From Pseudomonadota bacterium (GTDB lineage Bacteria; Pseudomonadota; Gammaproteobacteria; Steroidobacterales; GCA-2729495), in assembly GCA_030836925.1 (NCBI GenBank), contig JAUPLK010000124.1, forward strand, positions 1-5,564: a stretch of DNA of 5,564 nucleotides, read 5' to 3'. The first letter of the stretch is position 1, and every line of letters starts with the position of its first letter. The position numbers and the translations under genes were made by a program. Shown here one piece after another: positions 1 to 5,564 of the stretch. A model generated the notes under the pieces. It did not search any database. It had not been told where the DNA came from and worked only from the letters and a program-made list of their open reading frames with translations.

Positions 1-548
1 ACGCCTGGTGCATGGCCGGCGGACGGATGGCGCTCTACACCGGGCTCATCCAGAAGGTTGACCCGACCGATGACGAACTCGCCCAGGTGATGGGCCACGA
101 GATCAGCCACGCGCTCGCCAATCACACTGCCGAACGCATGTCAGTCGCGATGGCCAGCCAGATCGGGGCCATCGCCGTGGGTGTGGCCTCTGATTCGGCC
201 GGAGGCATGGCTGCAGCACAGGCTGCTGCGGCAGTTGCCATCACGCTGCCGAACAGTCGCGCCTCGGAAACCGAGGCCGACCGGATCGGCATCGAACTGG
301 CGGCCAAGGCCGGTTATGACCCGCGCGCGGCAGCCACGCTGTGGCAAAAGATGGCCAAGGCCGGGGGCAACGGACCGCCGCAATTCCTGAGCACGCATCC
401 GGCACCCGGCAACCGGCAGGCAACGCTCGCGGCGCTGGTACCGCAGATGCTGCCGTACTACCAGAAGCCGGGACCGCGGCCGATGTATCAGCTGGTCAGA
501 ACCGCTCCGGCGGCAGCACCCAAGAGCACGAAGAAAGCCCTGCGCTGA
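1..548 (+). CDS. M48 family zinc metalloprotease (LoiP/YggG-like), 5' partial
   Basis: This is the C-terminal part of a peptidase M48 family protein. The reading frame is open from base 3 and the start lies upstream of the window. The first visible residues, AWCMAGGRMALYTGL, match the strand that precedes the metal site in M48 enzymes, so the ATG at 12 is an internal Met and not the start. The zinc-binding HExxH motif is HEISH at 96-110. The third ligand is probably the Glu coded at 267-269, within a SRASETEADRIG block. A later His (396-398, in STHPAPGNR) corresponds to the extra His seen near the active site of BepA-type proteins. M48 proteins of this class are usually periplasmic or lipoprotein proteases in outer-membrane quality control, but the signal sequence is not visible here. 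The tail is Ala/Pro/Lys-rich. The gene converges on the SCO gene with a 22-bp gap and no clear terminator. The family call is secure; the LoiP-like subtype is inferred. Confidence 0.93.
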   Translation, partial: AWCMAGGRMALYTGLIQKVDPTDDELAQVMGHEISHALANHTAERMSVAMASQIGAIAVGVASDSAGGMAAAQAAAAVAITLPNSRASETEADRIGIELAAKAGYDPRAAATLWQKMAKAGGNGPPQFLSTHPAPGNRQATLAALVPQMLPYYQKPGPRPMYQLVRTAPAAAPKSTKKALR

Positions 549-570
549 ACGGCACAGCCGGCAGCCGTCG

Positions 571-1212
571 TCAGCGGGCGGCCGCGACCACCTGCAGATA
601 GTCAGCCTGCAGGCTTTCCAGTGCATGCGGCGGCTGGAACAGCGCCGCCACTTCAGCCTGCGGATTGATCAGCAAGATCGCGACACTGTGATCGACCATG
701 TAGTCATCACCCATCATCGGCATTTTCCGGTAAGGCACACCGAGCGCCGTGGCAAATTCCCGCATCGCTTCCGGCCTGCCCGTATAGCCCCTGAAACCCG
801 TACCGAAGCTGGCCAGGTATGCATCGAGGACGGCCGGTGTGTCCCGTTCGGGATCGGCGCTGAACAGGGCGATACCGGGCAGTTGATCGGCTGGCACAGC
901 CGCCTCAAGCGCAGCGCGCAGGCCGGACAGCATGGCCAGCGTGGCCGGACAGAGTTCCGGGCAATGGGTGAAACCGAAGAACACCAGGGTCCACCGGCCA
1001 CGAAAGTCGTCGCGGCCGACCGCGGCACCGTCCTGCCGGAGCAGCTGAAAGTCGGGCAGCGGCCGGGCCGGGCTGAGGGCCGTGCCGGACTGGAGCACGA
1101 CGGCCTGCGGTGAAGCAGCCGGCGGCACGCGCATGAACGAGAAACGGCCGATGACGATGCCGCTGAGCGCCGCGGTTGCCAGCAGCAGGCCGATGAAAAG
1201 CTTGCGACGCAT
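571..1212 (-). CDS. SCO1/SenC family copper-binding protein (cytochrome oxidase assembly type)
   Basis: This is a thioredoxin-fold SCO protein of 213 aa, a usual length for the family. SCO proteins carry copper to, or reduce cysteines of, the CuA site of cytochrome c oxidase in the periplasm. An N-terminal membrane anchor covers about residues 4-27, preceded by two Arg and one Lys. The metal and redox motif CPELC is at residues 84-88 (codons within 949-963). The distal His ligand is His175 in VDHSVA. The family block SADPERDTP lies at about 118-126. I chose the ATG at 1212-1210 because an AGGG (1223-1220) sits 7 nt upstream. A GTG at 1215 in the same frame is an alternative and adds one residue. 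The ATG overlaps the TGA of the upstream NYN gene by one base, which suggests coupled translation. No oxidase subunit gene is visible nearby, so the actual target is open. All copper ligands are present. Confidence 0.95.
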   Translation of the reverse strand: MRRKLFIGLLLATAALSGIVIGRFSFMRVPPAASPQAVVLQSGTALSPARPLPDFQLLRQDGAAVGRDDFRGRWTLVFFGFTHCPELCPATLAMLSGLRAALEAAVPADQLPGIALFSADPERDTPAVLDAYLASFGTGFRGYTGRPEAMREFATALGVPYRKMPMMGDDYMVDHSVAILLINPQAEVAALFQPPHALESLQADYLQVVAAAR

Positions 1213-1982
1213 CACTGCGCCCTGGCACGAACCTTGTAGTTGCCGCGCTGCTGGTCGAATTCAAGCTCCAGCATGCCCTGCTTCGCCGCATCTTCCAGCA
1301 GCTCGGAAAAACTCCGATACCCGTAGATGGTTTCGTTGAAGCCCGGATAGACGCGCCGCACGGTCTGCTTGACCAGCGAGCCCCACAGTGGATCGTACTC
1401 GGCCGACAGCGACTCCACCGTGGCGGCCACCTGATCGAGTGCCTCGCTCTGCTGCTTGTTCTTGGACGGTTGAGCGCGGGTCCGCGGACGCTGCGAAACG
1501 GTCACCAGGTCGTCATAGAAAATGAACTCGTCGCAGTTCGAAGCCAGCAGGTCAGAGGTCGAGTTGCGCACGCCGCAGCCGATCACCCGCTTGTCGTTTT
1601 CCTTGAGCTTGGAGACCAGCGGGGAAAAATCGCTGTCACCGGTCAGCAGCACGAAGGTGTCGATGTGCGACTTGGAGTAGCACATGTCGAGGGCATCGAC
1701 GACCATGCGGATGTCGGCGCTGTTCTTGCCGCTCACCTTGGTCTGCGGGATATCGATCATCTCGAAGCCCTGGCGATGAAATTCCTGCATGAACTGGCGA
1801 TAGCGGCTCCAGTCGCAATAGGCCCGCTTGGCGACGATGCGGCCTTTCTCGAGGATGCGCTTGAGCACGATCTCGATTTCGAAACGTCCCGCCTTGGTGT
1901 CCTGGACGCCAAGCGCCAGATTCTCGAAGTCCACGTAAACCGCTATGCCGACTTCGCCGCTTTTTGCTTGTTCGCTTGCCAT
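1212..1982 (-). CDS. NYN domain and OST-HTH/LOTUS domain protein (LabA/DUF88-like putative RNase)
   Basis: This is a two-domain protein of 256 aa. Residues about 11-160 form a NYN (PIN-like nuclease) domain. The acidic residues expected at its active site are present: Asp18 in VYVDFEN, Asp90 in NSADIRM, and Asp116 and Asp118 in TGDSDFSPL. After a charged, Gln-rich linker (about 163-185), residues about 195-253 match an OST-HTH/LOTUS winged-helix domain (DPLWGSLVKQ, YGYRSFSELLE, GNYKVR). NYN domains of this kind are associated with RNA cleavage, and OST-HTH domains with RNA binding, so a cytoplasmic RNA-processing role is inferred; the substrate is unknown. There is no signal peptide. The start ATG at 1982-1980 has an AGGTG about 9 nt upstream. 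The gene is first in a minus-strand pair with the SCO gene and divergent from the dehydrogenase. Domain calls are strong; RNase activity is not shown by sequence alone. Confidence 0.93.
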   Translation of the reverse strand: MASEQAKSGEVGIAVYVDFENLALGVQDTKAGRFEIEIVLKRILEKGRIVAKRAYCDWSRYRQFMQEFHRQGFEMIDIPQTKVSGKNSADIRMVVDALDMCYSKSHIDTFVLLTGDSDFSPLVSKLKENDKRVIGCGVRNSTSDLLASNCDEFIFYDDLVTVSQRPRTRAQPSKNKQQSEALDQVAATVESLSAEYDPLWGSLVKQTVRRVYPGFNETIYGYRSFSELLEDAAKQGMLELEFDQQRGNYKVRARAQ

Positions 1983-2111
1983 CTGCCGTCACACCTGGAT
2001 TGCCTTGCAGGGCGCCATGGTCGGAGATTGGCGCACGCGGGGCAAGGGCTGGCCGGCTGATCGTTTGCTGTTAGGCTAGGGTTCGTCCCGGCAAGCAGCG
2101 CAGGACCACCG
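1983..2111. promoter_or_regulatory. Divergent intergenic region, presumed to hold promoters for both flanking operons
   Basis: These 129 bases separate the start codons of the minus-strand NYN gene and the plus-strand dehydrogenase, so promoters for both directions must lie here or within the gene starts. I see no strong sigma-70 boxes. The best plus-strand candidate is weak: CTGGCC (2049-2054), a 17-nt spacer, then TAGGCT (2072-2077), each matching three of six consensus positions. The dehydrogenase ribosome binding site is AGGA at 2102-2105, 6 nt before the ATG. No clear operator palindrome or riboswitch-like structure is apparent by eye. Confidence 0.35.
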
Positions 2112-4196
2112 ATGCCCGGCAGGCAATTCAAGACCTATCACCCTCAACTCTGGCTGGTGCTTGCGGCAACTCTCTTTGCAGCCGCGGCGCTGCCGGCCGA
2201 CCAGTCCGTACCGCCAGACAGCGACTGGCTGCACGTCGGCGGCGATGCCGGCGGCTCGCGCCATTCGCCGCTGGACCAGATCAACAAGAAGAACGTCTGG
2301 CGGCTGGAGCGCGCGTGGACCTGGCGACACGGCGATCTCGAGCGCTTTCCGGAACAGCGGCCCTATGCCGGCTTTCATGCCACACCGATCCTGCTGCCCG
2401 CGGAAGCCGGCAGTGCGCTGGTGCTGTGCACGCCATTCAGCCGACTGGTCGCGCTCGATCCGGCCACCGGCAAGGAGCGCTGGAGCTTCGATCCGCAGAT
2501 CCGTTTCAGCAAGTCACCAGCACGCCTCAAATGCCTGGGCGTGAGCTACTGGCGCGACAGCAAAGCCGATCCGCAAGCCGCCTGTACGCACCGGATTTTT
2601 TCCGGCACCAGTGACCGGCGGCTGCTGGCTGTCGATGCACGCGACGGCAAGCCCTGCCCGGGCTTCGGCAACAACGGCCAGGTGGACGTCGAGCCGCTGT
2701 TTGCAGCCGGCGCCATCGCCCCGGCCGACCCCTGGGGCCAGCAGTTTTCCGCACCGCCGGTGCTGGTCAACGACGTGCTCGTGATCGGCCACATCAACAA
2801 CATGAAGAATCTCGCCGCGCGTGCGCCGAGTGGCGAGATCCGGGCTTTCGATGCGCGCAGCGGTGCGTTTCTGTGGCGCTTTGATCCGGTACCGCGCAAT
2901 CCGGCAGACCTGCAGGCCGCAACATGGACGGCGGAAAGCCTCGCGAACACCGGCGGCGGCAATGCCTGGAGCCTGCTGTCGGTGGACGAAAAACGCGATC
3001 TGGTCTTCGTGCCCACCTCCAGCGCATCGCCCAACTGGTTTGGCGGCACGCGCCCGGGTGACAACCGCTATGCCAACTCGGTGGTCGCCCTGCGCGGCAG
3101 TACCGGCAAGGTCGCCTGGCATTTCCAGACCGTGCATCACGATGTCTGGGACTGGGACACGCCGGCACAACCGATGCTGCTGGACATCCAGAAGGACGGA
3201 CGGCGTGTTCCGGCCGTGGTCATCCTCACCAAGCAGTCGCTGGTATTCGTGCTCAACCGCGATACCGGCGTGCCGCTGTTTCCGGTCGAAGAGCGCCCGG
3301 TGCCCACGGATGGCATCGCCGGCGACGTGTTGTCGAAGACCCAGCCGTTTCCGGTCAGGCCACCGCCACTGATGAAAACCCGCCTGACACCCGACGATGC
3401 GTGGGGGCTCACCTTCTGGGATCAGAACCGTTGCCGGGAGCTGATCGCCAGCGCGCGCCACGGTGACATCTACACGCCGCCGAGTGAAAAAGGCTGGATC
3501 ATGTTTCCGGGTTCGGCCGGCGGCATGAACTGGGGCGGCGGTGCTTTCGACCCTGCACAAAACCTGCTGGTGACCAACCTGTCGCAGATCGGCCTGTACC
3601 TGAAACTCCTGCCGCGTGACACGGTGCCGGCGACCGACGATTTCGACCCGCGGCGCGGTGCACCGATGGGGCCGCCCGGCATCATCGAGGGCACACCCTG
3701 GGCCGTCGAGCAACGCATCCTGCTCGGCCCGACGATGATGCCGTGTACCAGTCCGCCCTGGTCCACCCTGGTGGGCGTGGACCTGGCGGCCGGGGAAATC
3801 CGCTGGACGGTGCCACTCGGCACCATCGACAAGCTCGCGCCGATCCCCTTGCCGCCGCTCAAGTGGGGTGCACCGGTGGCCGGTGGCCCGATCGTCACCG
3901 CTGGCGGCATCACGCTGGTGGGTTCAACGGCTGATGCCAGGCTCCGCGCCTTCAAGACGGAAACCGGCGCTGAACTCTGGTCCACGCCGCTGCCAAGCTC
4001 GGCGCATGCCAATCCGATGACCTATATGGCCAACGGCCGGCAATACGTGGTGATTGCGGCCGGCAGTCACATGTTCATCAACCCCAAAACCATCGACGAC
4101 TACCTCGTGGCCTATGCCCTGCCTGCGGAATACCTCAAGCGGCAACCGCTGGCTGGCGCGGGGGTGCTGGATTCGGGCCGGGCCAGCGTGCCATGA
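2112..4196 (+). CDS. Secreted PQQ-dependent dehydrogenase, mGDH/quinate dehydrogenase family, divergent active site
   Basis: This is a 694-aa quinoprotein resembling the periplasmic propeller domain of membrane glucose dehydrogenase (Gcd). It lacks the five-helix anchor and has instead one N-terminal hydrophobic segment (about 13-27, probable signal peptide, possible cleavage after Ala29). Propeller repeats include ALDPATGKERW (114-124), AFDARSGAFLW (245-255), VALRGSTGKVAW (325-336) and GVDLAAGEIRW (555-565). Family blocks are SPLDQIN, GVSYW, TVHHDVWDWDTPAQP, TKQSLVFVLNRDTG and WGGGAFDP. Aligned from memory with E. coli Gcd, Asp347 matches catalytic Asp466, Lys374 Lys493, Arg72 Arg201, Trp286 Trp404 and Asn489 Asn607. 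His262 is replaced by Arg138, Glu217 by His89, and no Asp matches Asp354. There is no heme CxxCH, so electrons go to another carrier. The start is the ATG 6 nt after AGGA. Substrate unknown; glucose unlikely. The gene leads an apparent two-gene unit with the small cysteine-rich protein. Confidence 0.93.
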   Translation: MPGRQFKTYHPQLWLVLAATLFAAAALPADQSVPPDSDWLHVGGDAGGSRHSPLDQINKKNVWRLERAWTWRHGDLERFPEQRPYAGFHATPILLPAEAGSALVLCTPFSRLVALDPATGKERWSFDPQIRFSKSPARLKCLGVSYWRDSKADPQAACTHRIFSGTSDRRLLAVDARDGKPCPGFGNNGQVDVEPLFAAGAIAPADPWGQQFSAPPVLVNDVLVIGHINNMKNLAARAPSGEIRAFDARSGAFLWRFDPVPRNPADLQAATWTAESLANTGGGNAWSLLSVDEKRDLVFVPTSSASPNWFGGTRPGDNRYANSVVALRGSTGKVAWHFQTVHHDVWDWDTPAQPMLLDIQKDGRRVPAVVILTKQSLVFVLNRDTGVPLFPVEERPVPTDGIAGDVLSKTQPFPVRPPPLMKTRLTPDDAWGLTFWDQNRCRELIASARHGDIYTPPSEKGWIMFPGSAGGMNWGGGAFDPAQNLLVTNLSQIGLYLKLLPRDTVPATDDFDPRRGAPMGPPGIIEGTPWAVEQRILLGPTMMPCTSPPWSTLVGVDLAAGEIRWTVPLGTIDKLAPIPLPPLKWGAPVAGGPIVTAGGITLVGSTADARLRAFKTETGAELWSTPLPSSAHANPMTYMANGRQYVVIAAGSHMFINPKTIDDYLVAYALPAEYLKRQPLAGAGVLDSGRASVP

Positions 4197-4240
4197 TCGT
4201 GACCACGACCATCCCCTGACCACATGGAGAAGCCCTGATC

Positions 4241-4585
4241 ATGAAGTCCAAGCTGATCGCAACTGTTGCGTTGCTCGCGATTGCCCCGTTTTCCACCTTC
4301 GCCGCCGATGCTCCCGGCCACTGCAACTACACGCAGAAGAACATGTTCGCCGGCCCGTTCAAGGTCTGCGACATGCCAGCCACCGCCGAGCAGTGCACTG
4401 AACTCGGCAAGACCGACGACAACAGTGACGCCGCCCACGGCGCCGGTAACTGCCCGGATGCCGGCCGCGTCGGTATCTGCGACAGGGGCGCTGATGGCCA
4501 GCGTGTGTATTACGAAGGTGACCCGGATGGCCTGGAGATCGGCTGCGGTTTCCAGGGCGGCGAATGGAAGATAGCTGCCAAGTAA
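4241..4585 (+). CDS. Small secreted six-cysteine protein of unknown function
   Basis: This 114-aa protein has a clear Sec signal peptide: Lys2 and Lys4, a hydrophobic core at 5-17, and likely cleavage after Ala21 (STFA/ADA), giving a mature part of about 93 residues. The mature part has six cysteines (28, 43, 52, 71, 80, 102), enough for three disulfides. No CxxCH heme site, CxxC redox pair or lipobox is seen. The C-terminal part, with RVGIC, VYYEGD and CGFQGGEW, recalls a pattern in uncharacterised secreted proteins, but I cannot name a family. The ribosome binding site GGAGAAG (4226-4232) lies 8 nt before the ATG. It starts 44 bp after the dehydrogenase stop, on the same strand and before a shared terminator, so co-transcription is likely. 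A role as an accessory subunit of the dehydrogenase, or as an independent envelope protein, is inference only. The secreted, disulfide-bonded nature is well supported; the function is not. Confidence 0.85.
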   Translation: MKSKLIATVALLAIAPFSTFAADAPGHCNYTQKNMFAGPFKVCDMPATAEQCTELGKTDDNSDAAHGAGNCPDAGRVGICDRGADGQRVYYEGDPDGLEIGCGFQGGEWKIAAK

Positions 4586-4605
4586 GCACGCTCTGCGCGA
4601 CGGGC

Positions 4606-4637
4606 AAAAAGGTCGGGCCAGTGGCCCGACCTTTTTT
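4606..4637 (+). terminator. Rho-independent terminator after the dehydrogenase/Cys-rich protein pair
   Basis: A 9-bp GC-rich stem, GGTCGGGCC (4611-4619) with GGCCCGACC (4623-4631), closes a 3-nt AGT loop. It is flanked by five A (4606-4610) and six T (4632-4637), so the pairing can extend to 14 bp and the element could act in both directions. It lies 21 nt after the Cys-rich protein stop codon. The T-run touches the ATG at 4638 that opens the longest form of the sigma factor frame. Confidence 0.92.
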
Positions 4638-4661
4638 ATGGGGACGCTACCCTTCTCAACC

Positions 4662-5231
4662 GTGAGCACACAAAAATCCATCCTCGAGCGCATCGCCGCC
4701 GGCGACAGCACTGCCGTCAACGAATGCGTTGACCGCTACGGCAATCTGCTGTGGTCGCTGGCCCGCCGCTACCTGCGCAATGCCACCGACGCCGAAGATG
4801 CGGTGCAGGACGTGTTCATCGAACTCTGGCGCAGCGCTGCCCGCTTCGACCCCGGCATCGCCAGCGAAACCGCATTCATCTCGACCATTGCCCGGCGCCG
4901 CTTCATAGACCGGCTGCGGCAAACCGGCCGCGTCCCGGCCATGGACTCACTCGACGACGACGAAGGCGCCCCGGTGGATCCCGGCGTTGCCGCAACCGTC
5001 GAGGAAGATACCGAGGTCGCCATCGTCGCCAGGGTGCTGGCCGACATGGATCCGGAGCACCAGAAGATCCTCGGCATGTCGCTGTACGAGGGCTACAGTC
5101 ACAGCGAGATCGCCGAGCAGCTGAACATGCCGCTCGGCACCGTCAAGACGCGCGTGCGCCGCGGGCTCATCCATATCCGCGAACAACTGCAGATCGCGGT
5201 CAGCGATACCGCCGGGGAGTCGGGCGAATGA
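4662..5231 (+). CDS. ECF-type RNA polymerase sigma factor (sigma-70 family)
   Basis: This is a group 4 (extracytoplasmic function) sigma factor, which directs RNA polymerase to a small regulon. The sigma-2 region covers about residues 22-87, with the family block DAEDAVQDVFIELWR (about 43-57) and ARRRFIDRLR. An acidic linker follows (about 95-118, DSLDDDEGAPVDP). The sigma-4 region covers about 124-178, with a helix-turn-helix YSHSEIAEQLNMPLGTVKTRVRRG at about 145-168 (within 5094-5165). I prefer the GTG at 4662 (189 aa), because MSTQKSILERIAAGD resembles the usual beginning of such proteins. The in-frame ATG at 4638 gives 197 aa but starts on the last T of the preceding terminator. Neither start has a clear Shine-Dalgarno, so a leaderless start is possible; TACCCT (4648-4653) is a weak candidate -10 box 8 nt before the GTG. 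The stop overlaps the next start by ATGA. Identity is secure; the start is not. Confidence 0.93.
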   Translation: MSTQKSILERIAAGDSTAVNECVDRYGNLLWSLARRYLRNATDAEDAVQDVFIELWRSAARFDPGIASETAFISTIARRRFIDRLRQTGRVPAMDSLDDDEGAPVDPGVAATVEEDTEVAIVARVLADMDPEHQKILGMSLYEGYSHSEIAEQLNMPLGTVKTRVRRGLIHIREQLQIAVSDTAGESGE

Positions 5232-5497
5232 AGCGCATGCATGATGCGCACCGCCTGCAGGAGTTGCTGGCCGACGAGGCGCTCAGCGGGCTCGACGTGA
5301 CTTGCGGTTCCGAGCTGGAGGCCCTGCTCCGCGAGTCACCAGATGCAGAACGCGACGCGCTGATGCGTACCGCCGCGCTCACGCAGCTCGCCTTTTTGCG
5401 CCGCGACCCGGCAGCGCTGCAGCCCATGCCGGCCAGCCTGCGTGTGCGGCTGCTGGGTACGGCAGAGGTACAGCGGTCGGCGATCAAGCCGGGCTGA
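5228..5497 (+). CDS. Small sigma-factor partner protein, putative anti-sigma factor without membrane segment
   Basis: This is an 89-aa protein whose ATG overlaps the sigma factor stop as ATGA (5228-5231), with GGAG (5216-5219) 8 nt upstream, so coupled translation is likely. The sequence RLQELLADEALSGLD (9-23), then ELEALLRESPDAERDALMRTAALTQLAFL (29-57) and MPASLRVRLL (67-76), resembles the cytoplasmic N-terminal region of anti-sigma factors that usually continue into a transmembrane helix and a periplasmic domain. Here the frame stops at 5495-5497, before any hydrophobic segment. Position and resemblance suggest it binds the upstream sigma factor. There is only one Cys (26) and no zinc-binding HxxxCxxC motif. 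It may be a genuine soluble regulator or a shortened anti-sigma gene; neither other forward frame in the remaining bases shows an obvious membrane helix. Coding status is well supported by the overlap and ribosome binding site; the function is inferred. Confidence 0.7.
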   Translation: MKRMHDAHRLQELLADEALSGLDVTCGSELEALLRESPDAERDALMRTAALTQLAFLRRDPAALQPMPASLRVRLLGTAEVQRSAIKPG

Positions 5498-5564
5498 GGG
5501 TATCTGCAGGGCCATGCTTCCGAATGACTCTACTGGTCCGGGAATCGGCCAGCAGGTCAAAACG
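5498..5564 (+). other. Short 3' flank with possible start of a further gene
   Basis: These 67 bases follow the sigma partner gene and run to the window edge. Two plus-strand frames stay open to the end, one from an ATG at 5514 (beginning MLPNDSTGPG) and one from an ATG at 5524 (beginning MTLLVRES). Neither has a well-spaced ribosome binding site: AGGG at 5508-5511 is only 2 nt from the first ATG and 12 nt from the second. No terminator is visible, so the sigma operon may continue beyond the window. Confidence 0.25.

Noticed and set aside
12..14. ATG at 12 as the start of the M48 protease
   Set aside because: The upstream in-frame codons read AWC and continue the conserved M48 block, so the gene starts before the window.
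549..570. Possible bidirectional terminator between the convergent M48 and SCO genes
   Set aside because: The 22-bp gap has GC-rich bases but no convincing stem with a T-run on either strand.
1470..2060. Plus-strand frame of 196 codons opposite the NYN gene
   Set aside because: It overlaps a clear NYN-OST-HTH gene antisense. The translation has no recognisable domain and no good ribosome binding site, so it is a shadow frame.
2514..3713. Long antisense reading frame (399 codons) opposite the dehydrogenase gene
   Set aside because: It lies wholly inside a well-supported gene with family motifs from end to end. Its product is His/Arg/Gly-rich without recognisable motifs, as expected for antisense frames in GC-rich coding DNA.
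4237..4242. TGATCA palindrome at the start codon of the Cys-rich protein
   Set aside because: A 6-bp palindrome is too short to call an operator, and no second copy is placed meaningfully nearby.
4751..5227. In-frame upstream extension of the 89-aa sigma partner through the sigma factor gene
   Set aside because: The translated extension is Arg-rich low-complexity sequence in an alternate frame of the sigma gene. The ATG at 5228 has both a ribosome binding site and the ATGA overlap, so it is the likelier start.

Overview
This is a GC-rich bacterial window with dense coding, short intergenic gaps and strong third-position G/C use. The gene content (LoiP/YggG-like M48 protease, SCO/SenC copper chaperone, periplasmic quinoprotein dehydrogenase, ECF sigma factor) points to an aerobic, Gram-negative proteobacterium, perhaps a gammaproteobacterium. 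That placement is inference; there is no rRNA or other phylogenetic marker.

Layout. (1) Bases 1-548 hold the 3' part of a plus-strand M48 zinc metalloprotease, cut by the window edge. (2) Converging on it, 22 bp away, is a minus-strand pair: a NYN-OST-HTH (LOTUS-type) RNA-processing candidate (1982-1212), then an SCO/SenC thioredoxin-fold copper protein (1212-571). Stop and start overlap as TGATG, so the two are probably translationally coupled. (3) A 129-bp divergent intergenic region leads into a plus-strand pair: a secreted PQQ-dependent dehydrogenase of the membrane glucose dehydrogenase family without the membrane anchor (2112-4196), and a 114-aa secreted six-cysteine protein (4241-4585). 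A strong intrinsic terminator closes the pair (4606-4637). (4) Right after the terminator comes an ECF sigma factor (about 4662-5231), overlapping by ATGA an 89-residue protein (5228-5497) that resembles only the cytoplasmic N-terminal part of an anti-sigma factor. The last 67 bases hold no gene that can be called with confidence.

How the genes may work together. The dehydrogenase would oxidise a sugar, polyol or related substrate in the periplasm and pass electrons to the respiratory chain. It keeps the catalytic Asp/Lys pair of E. coli Gcd but lacks several metal- and substrate-site residues, so glucose is an unlikely substrate. The small Cys-rich protein may be an accessory subunit. The SCO protein fits respiratory copper-centre assembly, but no oxidase genes are visible. 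The sigma factor and its partner form a separate regulatory unit that may continue past the window. I see no mobile elements, CRISPR arrays, tRNA or rRNA genes. The most unusual points are the altered quinoprotein active site with its small Cys-rich neighbour, and the membrane-segment-free sigma partner.
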